From assembly GCF_003692965.1 (NCBI RefSeq), contig NZ_REHC01000008.1, forward strand, positions 1 to 64,000: DNA of 64,000 bases, given 5' to 3'. Below, one piece after another: positions 58,894 through 64,000 of the stretch (positions are counted from its first letter, which is position 1; each line of letters starts with the position of its first letter). A program made the translations under genes and the position numbers. Source of the stretch: Lactobacillus sp. ESL0246 (lineage in GTDB: Bacteria; Bacillota; Bacilli; Lactobacillales; Lactobacillaceae). The notes beneath the pieces are model-generated. The model searched no databases. It saw only the letters and a list, made by a program, of their open reading frames with translations, and was not told where the DNA came from.

Positions 58894-58952
58894 TATTTTA
58901 AAAAATAAAGCGCTATTATTCAAAAATTTAAAATGCATCACAACTACGGCTT

Positions 58953-60326
58953 TTACAACTTATTCTTCTGTGCTAAAAAATGACTGACCAGTCCAAGCAA
59001 TAAACCCATTAAAGCAGGAATTACCCAGTCCATCCCAATATTTGCTAGTGGTAAAAATTTCATTTGCAAATATTCCAACTGCAAAGCCCAGGATTGCCGA
59101 CTAATAACTGGTGGAAACGAGGTAATCATATCTAGGATCGCTGGAATTACTGTTAAGCCTACCCCCCACGCATAAACTTTTTTATCATAATTAAAATAAA
59201 TTCCCGTGATTGATAAAATAATTAGTACAATTGCAATTGGATAAAGGAACATTAGCATTGGAGTTGACCAAGAAATGATTGTATTTAACCCAAAGTTGGC
59301 AGTTATAAAAGAAGCAATTGTCATAATGGTCAACCAGACATGATAATTAACTTTACTGAAACTGCGATGAAAATCTTGTGCAAATGCCACGAGAAGCCCG
59401 ACAGCAGTGGTTAAGCATGTTAAAGTAACTAGCGTTGCTAACAATGCATGCCCAAAACCACCTAAATAATATGTAATGATTTGATTAAAAGCTGTTCCTC
59501 CTTCTGACGAAATTTTAAAATGATTAAGTGTTGTAGCACCGAGCCAGATTAATCCAATATAAATAATTCCGATTGCTCCAGTGGCCAAGATACCGGCTTT
59601 TGCCGTTATTTGTGCATTACTTTTGGCTGAAGTTTTACCTAAATGCCGAACAGCTGAAACAATTGTATAGCCAAATGCTAGTCCAGCCAAAGCATCCATT
59701 GTATTGTATCCTTGCAAAAAGCCGTTAAAAAAGCCCTGTCTTTGATAAGCACCCGTTACAACTTGCTTACCAGCTACTCCCATTGGAGAAAGAAAGCTCA
59801 ATAAAAAAACAAAAAATAAAAGTAATAAAAAAATAGGATTAAGAATGCGTCCAATGCTATCCAAAATTGTCGACTGATTGTAAGAAATTAGATACGCTAA
59901 AATAAAAAAGATTGCCGAAAAAGCAAGAAGACATGGTCTACTATACTTTTGTGGCAAAACCGGCTGTATGCCAACTGCAAAAGAAATACTAGCTGTTCTT
60001 GGGGTAGCAAATAGTGGGCCGAGTGTTAAATGAATCAGGATCATAAAACCAAGTGCAAACTTGTTTCCCAGAGGACGACCAATATCATAAACTCCCTTAG
60101 CATGACTTGCACTAATTGCCAAAACAGCCATTAACGGTAATAAAACTGCCGTTAACAAAAATCCGACTGTAGCTATTCCCCATTCAGCACCAGCTAACTG
60201 TCCCAAATGAATAGGGAAAATCAAATTTCCTGCTCCAAAAAATAATCCAAATAATAGGGATGCAACTGCTAAATATTGTTTCCAAGTTAAAGGTTCAGTA
60301 TTTAAATCTTTTTCTATTTTCCTCAT
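58953..60326 (-). CDS. brnQ: Branched-chain amino acid transporter BrnQ
   Basis: About 457 residues, twelve membrane segments, LIVCS family with the opening FFGAGNLIFP. Symports Leu, Ile, Val. ATG 60326 has RBS AGAGAGGATATAAA; an upstream Met at 60347 is not used. Controlled by a T-box. Confidence 0.92.
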   Translation of the reverse strand: MRKIEKDLNTEPLTWKQYLAVASLLFGLFFGAGNLIFPIHLGQLAGAEWGIATVGFLLTAVLLPLMAVLAISASHAKGVYDIGRPLGNKFALGFMILIHLTLGPLFATPRTASISFAVGIQPVLPQKYSRPCLLAFSAIFFILAYLISYNQSTILDSIGRILNPIFLLLLFFVFLLSFLSPMGVAGKQVVTGAYQRQGFFNGFLQGYNTMDALAGLAFGYTIVSAVRHLGKTSAKSNAQITAKAGILATGAIGIIYIGLIWLGATTLNHFKISSEGGTAFNQIITYYLGGFGHALLATLVTLTCLTTAVGLLVAFAQDFHRSFSKVNYHVWLTIMTIASFITANFGLNTIISWSTPMLMFLYPIAIVLIILSITGIYFNYDKKVYAWGVGLTVIPAILDMITSFPPVISRQSWALQLEYLQMKFLPLANIGMDWVIPALMGLLLGLVSHFLAQKNKL

Positions 60327-60359
60327 TTTATATCCTCTCTTCTCCAATCAAACTATCAG

Positions 60360-60640
60360 CAATAAAAAAGGCATCCTCGAACTGTTGTTCAAGGATGCCT
60401 TAGCATGGTACCACCTATCTTACAATATCAATTGACATTGTCACTTTACGTACAGCATCTCTACGATACGCTAACACGATAATGGGTGTTACCAAACCAA
60501 GCTACTGTATTTTCACTCGTTAGCTCCAAGCTACTTTCAAATTGCCTTTACGATTCTTTTTCACCTAGCAGAACTCTCTTATACGTTACCAGCAATTTTA
60601 CTCTTCTTTTCATCACTTTTGTATTAATAATACTTTAATA
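60360..60640 (-). promoter_or_regulatory. T-box riboswitch upstream of brnQ
   Basis: Minus-strand AGGTGGTACCATGCTA (60401-60416) is the T-box, followed by a terminator AAGGCATCCTTGAA / TTCGAGGATGCC with six T (60364-60400). It should sense uncharged tRNA of a branched-chain amino acid. It fills most of the 345-base gap between brnQ and cutC. Confidence 0.87.
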
Positions 60641-60691
60641 TTAAACTTATTTTTTGTCAAATAAAATTCAAAGATATAAATAATATTTGCT

Positions 60692-61336
60692 TTAAATCAT
60701 CGAAACAATTTTTGTTCCATGCATTTGAGAAACTTTCAACTTAGTTGCTAAACTAGCAAAATTATTGCTAGTAATTCCTCCTCCAGGTAAAATTTCGATT
60801 TGATGATCGGCCCAAGTAATTATTTCTTGTAAATGCGTTAAATTCTCATCAATTGGCTGTTCAAGATTTCCCCCATGAGTCAATATTCGACACACTCCAT
60901 GGCTTGCGAGCCACATGAGCGAATCGTGTTGTTTTTCGCGTTTAATTTCATCAAAGGCCATGTGCATAACAACGGGCATTTTTAATGAATCAGTCAATGA
61001 AAGTAACCTTAACATTCTAACCTTATCTAACTCTTTTGAAGTAGTTAAACAACCAAAAGTAACTGCATCTGCCTTGAGCATACTTGCAATTTGTATATCA
61101 TTGACCATGATTTTGATCTCATCATCATTGTAGACAAAATCATCTCCACGGGGTCTAATCATCACAACAACTGGCACATTCTTATTATGCGCAAATTCGA
61201 TTGAACTCTTAAGAACACCAAAAGATGGTGTAATACCTCCTACATCTAAATCACTATTAAGTTCAACTCGATCTGCTCCCGCAGCTATTGCACGAGTAAG
61301 ATTAGTAAAATTTTCTACACATGCTTCTTTTAACAT
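60692..61336 (-). CDS. cutC: CutC-family protein
   Basis: About 214 residues, TIM-barrel CutC family (opening KEACVENF, RADRVELNSD-like AGADRVELN, VMIRPRGGDF-like VMIRPRGDDF). Linked to copper homeostasis in enterococci, but the chemistry is not established. ATG 61336 follows AGAAGG. Confidence 0.88.
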   Translation of the reverse strand: MLKEACVENFTNLTRAIAAGADRVELNSDLDVGGITPSFGVLKSSIEFAHNKNVPVVVMIRPRGDDFVYNDDEIKIMVNDIQIASMLKADAVTFGCLTTSKELDKVRMLRLLSLTDSLKMPVVMHMAFDEIKREKQHDSLMWLASHGVCRILTHGGNLEQPIDENLTHLQEIITWADHQIEILPGGGITSNNFASLATKLKVSQMHGTKIVSMI

Positions 61337-61512
61337 TGAATTACCTTCTTTTTTAATCAAACGTATCTAAAAGCTGTTCTAAATGCCTTTAGATAACATT
61401 TTTCAAGTTGAGATAACTGCCTAAGTCATTAATTATTGCGTACTTTTATATTTTAATCTTATCCTTGCTTAGAGGATCAGACAAGTAATCTACTAAAAAT
61501 TTATAAATAAAA

Positions 61513-61548
61513 AAACACTAGACTATAAATAAAATAGACTAGCGTTTA
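61513..61548 (-). terminator. Terminator of the second DASS operon
   Basis: AAACACTAGACTA and TAGACTAGCGTTT form a stem with one mismatch; T-run on the minus strand, 6 bases after the stop. Confidence 0.75.
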
Positions 61549-61553
61549 ATTAA

Positions 61554-62969
61554 CTACCACATGCCAATGACTTTAGTCCAAATAAGACCACCGCCAAGCC
61601 AGATAATATTTAGGATAACCCCAATAATCGCACTTAGTTTCCACCAATCTTTGTTGGAAACATAACCAGTTGAAGATAAGAGCGCTGCAGGGCCAGCAGA
61701 ATAACTAGAAGTTGATAAATATAGTGAACCATCTAAAGCCAGCATGAGAGCTGCCATGATTGGTGGAACTCCAGCACCAATTGCGATTGACAAGAAACCT
61801 GCATATAATGCAGAAATTTGTGTTGAAACACTCGGGAATAAATAATGTAAATAAAAGTATGCTAAATACAAAATTACTAAAACCCAAATCCAGTTCATTC
61901 CATTTAAGGCACTGCCTAAGGTCTTAGAGAACCATGGAAAGAATCCTAATTGCATTAGTTTTTGGGACATTAACATAATAATTGAAAGCCAAGTTAAAAT
62001 ATTCCAAGCAAAGCTTTGGCCAAGAATATCTTTAACATTGATTACTCCGCAAACTAGTAATAATGCAACGGCAATAAAACTAACAAGAGTAGCATCAATT
62101 CCAAATTTTGGTCCAACCAGCCAAAGTGCTACAGCTAGAACAAAAACTACGGCCATGATATCTTCTGCAAGGGTCATCTTGCCTAATTCTTTTAATTTGT
62201 TATCTGCCCATGCATGAGCGTTGGGAGTTTCTTTAATTTTAGGTGGATAAATTTTATATAAAACAAATGGAACAATTAATAATGAAATAATACCAGGAAC
62301 AAGTGCGGCTAAGAACCATTGCATCCATGAAATCGTAATATTTTGTGTTTTAGCAATTCCCAATGCAACCATGTTCCCAGCTAAGCCAGTCAAAAACATT
62401 GTTGAAGTAACAATATTAATCTCATATTCGTTAAAAACAAGGTAGGCTCCCATCTTATCTTGAGTACCTTGTTTTGGATCAGAACCCATTTCTTTAGAAA
62501 GATTATCAATTATTGGGTACATAATCCCATTAACTCGAGCATTGTTACTTGGAATACCGATTGCTAAGACTGTCTCAACTATTGATAAAGCATAAGCTAG
62601 TCCCAATGTCTTTTTACCAAACGTCTTAACAAAAAAGTAAGCAATCCGCTTGCCTAAGCCTGATTTTATAAAGCCAGCTGCCATAAACATACACATTGCT
62701 ACCATCCAGGCAGTCGAATTTCCAAAACCAGCAGTAACCTCGTCCATTTTAAAAATTCCTGTTAAAGTAGCAATCACAATCGCAATAATTGTTGTTGCCA
62801 TCATTGGCAATGGTTTAGTCACACAAGCAATGATCGTTGCAATAAAAATTGCAAATAAATGCCATGCTTGAACATTAATTGCAGTTGGTCTAAATGGCGT
62901 TAAGACCCACAGGATGATGCCAATTGCAACTGGCAAAATCCATTTTTTCCATTCAAATTTATCTAACAT
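61554..62969 (-). CDS. DASS-family dicarboxylate transporter, second copy
   Basis: 471 residues, paralogue of the carrier at 52508 with a very similar opening (ILPVAIGIILWVLTPFRPT). SNT-like motifs PSNNARVNG and YLSTSSYSAGP differ from those of the first copy, so substrate may differ. 20 bases after the flavin reductase, with which it probably forms a substrate-uptake and reduction unit. Confidence 0.83.
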   Translation of the reverse strand: MLDKFEWKKWILPVAIGIILWVLTPFRPTAINVQAWHLFAIFIATIIACVTKPLPMMATTIIAIVIATLTGIFKMDEVTAGFGNSTAWMVAMCMFMAAGFIKSGLGKRIAYFFVKTFGKKTLGLAYALSIVETVLAIGIPSNNARVNGIMYPIIDNLSKEMGSDPKQGTQDKMGAYLVFNEYEINIVTSTMFLTGLAGNMVALGIAKTQNITISWMQWFLAALVPGIISLLIVPFVLYKIYPPKIKETPNAHAWADNKLKELGKMTLAEDIMAVVFVLAVALWLVGPKFGIDATLVSFIAVALLLVCGVINVKDILGQSFAWNILTWLSIIMLMSQKLMQLGFFPWFSKTLGSALNGMNWIWVLVILYLAYFYLHYLFPSVSTQISALYAGFLSIAIGAGVPPIMAALMLALDGSLYLSTSSYSAGPAALLSSTGYVSNKDWWKLSAIIGVILNIIWLGGGLIWTKVIGMW

Positions 62970-62989
62970 TTTTACTTCTCCTTAAAACT

Positions 62990-64000
62990 TTATTGTTTTG
63001 CTTTTTTGATAGCTTGGTTAACAGCTTCTTTAAGTGCCTTTGTAGTAGTTGATGCTCCTGATATGGCATCAACTTTAGTAGAATTCTTCAAAACCATTTC
63101 TTGGGGAATCTGCTTAATTGCTATTGCACCTATCCCCTCAGTTTCATGACTTTCCAAAACTTCAATCTTTTTAATGGAATTATCTTGATAAGTTACACGT
63201 ACCAAGATTCGTCCGCCAATCCCACCTTCTGAAGAGCCAAGATACTGGTGTTCATGTAGTTCTATTTGGTCAGTCTTATTACCATCTAGAAGATCATTAA
63301 TCTTAGGAACTTTTTCAGAAATTGTAATTTTCATATCATTCATTGATGTTTTAGCTGCATTCTCACCAGCAATTTTCCCCAATATTAAACATTCCGCAAG
63401 ATTACCGCCGCCTTGATAATGATTGGCACACATACCACCAAGCTCACCAGCACCAAACAATCTCTTAATCGGTTCTTCGTTAACATCCAAAATACGTGCC
63501 TGGCCGTCATGCTTCGGTCCCCCTTGTGTATTTAAAACAACAGGGGCTAACCTGATTGCATAAACTGGTCGTTTCATATCGAATTCTTCTAAGGATTCGG
63601 GCTTGCGATTGAACTGCATATCATTACCCTGACGGGCAAACTCATTAAATTGTAGTACTGTTTTTCTTAAATTTTTTTCTGGCACGTGTATTTTCCTTGC
63701 CAACTCTTGAACTAAATCAGCTTTAACTACCTTTTGGAAAAATTGTTGATACTTAAGTGTATGCTGTTTTTTTTCTTCAATAAATTTTTCAAATTGTTTA
63801 CTATCGAAAACTAACCATACATTATTGTATGCATGAGGTAATAAATAATCACCATGTTGAGCAATGTGGCCATGTCTATATTTGGCATCTTCTCGCATAA
63901 AGCGAGTACCATCATCACCCACTACAAAAATAGAGCCGGATTTAACATTTTTCCAGCCGCTTATTTGCCTACCACGCTCATTGGCATCTTCAGCAATTAC
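62990..64000 (-). CDS. FAD/FMN-dependent fumarate-reductase-family protein, partial (5' end outside)
   Basis: The C-terminal about 336 residues; the frame is open to the window edge, so the N-terminal FAD loop lies outside. C-terminal FMN-binding domain with DAISGASTT (the flavin-linking Thr motif). The catalytic segments differ from fumarate reductases: LNTQGG replaces HYTMGG and GELGGMCANHYQGGGN replaces HGxNRxGGNS. It likely reduces another C=C substrate. The apparent Met at 63922 is an internal GTG. Confidence 0.8.
   Translation of the reverse strand, partial: VIAEDANERGRQISGWKNVKSGSIFVVGDDGTRFMREDAKYRHGHIAQHGDYLLPHAYNNVWLVFDSKQFEKFIEEKKQHTLKYQQFFQKVVKADLVQELARKIHVPEKNLRKTVLQFNEFARQGNDMQFNRKPESLEEFDMKRPVYAIRLAPVVLNTQGGPKHDGQARILDVNEEPIKRLFGAGELGGMCANHYQGGGNLAECLILGKIAGENAAKTSMNDMKITISEKVPKINDLLDGNKTDQIELHEHQYLGSSEGGIGGRILVRVTYQDNSIKKIEVLESHETEGIGAIAIKQIPQEMVLKNSTKVDAISGASTTTKALKEAVNQAIKKAKQ

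Noticed and set aside
1-64000. CRISPR array, prophage or tRNA genes
   Set aside because: No regularly spaced repeats, phage structural genes or tRNA cloverleafs were noticed by eye. A tRNAscan and CRISPR search would be decisive.

Overview
The window is low-GC Firmicute DNA, most likely from the genus Lactobacillus in the strict sense (acidophilus/delbrueckii group). Three observations support this: the gene order rpoD-dnaG-glyS-glyQ-recO-era-ybeY-phoH-yqeY-rpsU, a fragment of an SLAP-type surface protein, and a lactacin-F-like bacteriocin remnant. This is inference from gene content and sequence style; no database was searched.

Layout. 1-222: right end of an IS3-family element. 253-2145: small GntR-regulated ABC operon. 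2390-2775: remnant of an FtsX/BceB-type permease. 3011-5738: pepT, a NIF3-family gene, trmK. 5919-8300: ABC transporter whose ATPase gene is frameshifted. 8494-10148: Nudix hydrolase and CPBP membrane protease. 10239-20356: the housekeeping block rpoD to rpsU, with a T-box before glyQS. 20557-21996: PPDK-regulatory-type protein and msrA. 22106-25370: antitoxin remnant and a four-gene ABC (immunity-like) cluster. 25596-26474: YitT protein. 26877-28615: decayed two-peptide bacteriocin locus. 28804-33399: compact class III lanthipeptide cluster. 33462-34611: hsdM remnant. 34837-38089: msrB, aminotransferase, tpx, SLAP fragment, Nudix. 38198-45642: aspS-hisS (with T-box), dtd, rel, prmA. 45705-46205: YbaK/EbsC. 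46293-58799: citrate and C4-dicarboxylate catabolism. 58953-61336: brnQ (with T-box) and cutC. 61554-64000: a second DASS transporter with a second flavin reductase that runs off the window.

Two systems stand out. First, 28804-33399 reads as a complete lanthipeptide operon on the minus strand: a promoter, a 42-residue basic peptide (leader motif IFGLQ, C-terminal SLICG core), a strong inverted repeat that looks like an attenuator, an ABC exporter, and an 865-residue lyase-kinase-cyclase synthetase without zinc ligands in its cyclase part. The peptide is tiny and unusual: one Ser, one Cys and one Thr in the putative core and a very basic spacer. Second, the citrate region appears to encode a full reductive route: citrate uptake by a DASS carrier, citrate lyase (CitCDEF, CitX), an LDH-family enzyme carrying Arg in the malate-dehydrogenase position, fumarase C and a soluble fumarate reductase. 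This would run citrate to oxaloacetate, malate, fumarate and succinate. An RraA-family protein offers a possible oxaloacetate decarboxylase side branch to pyruvate.

Decay is common between these blocks. The bacteriocin genes, hsdM, a permease, an ABC ATPase and an antitoxin are all broken, while the housekeeping and citrate genes look intact.
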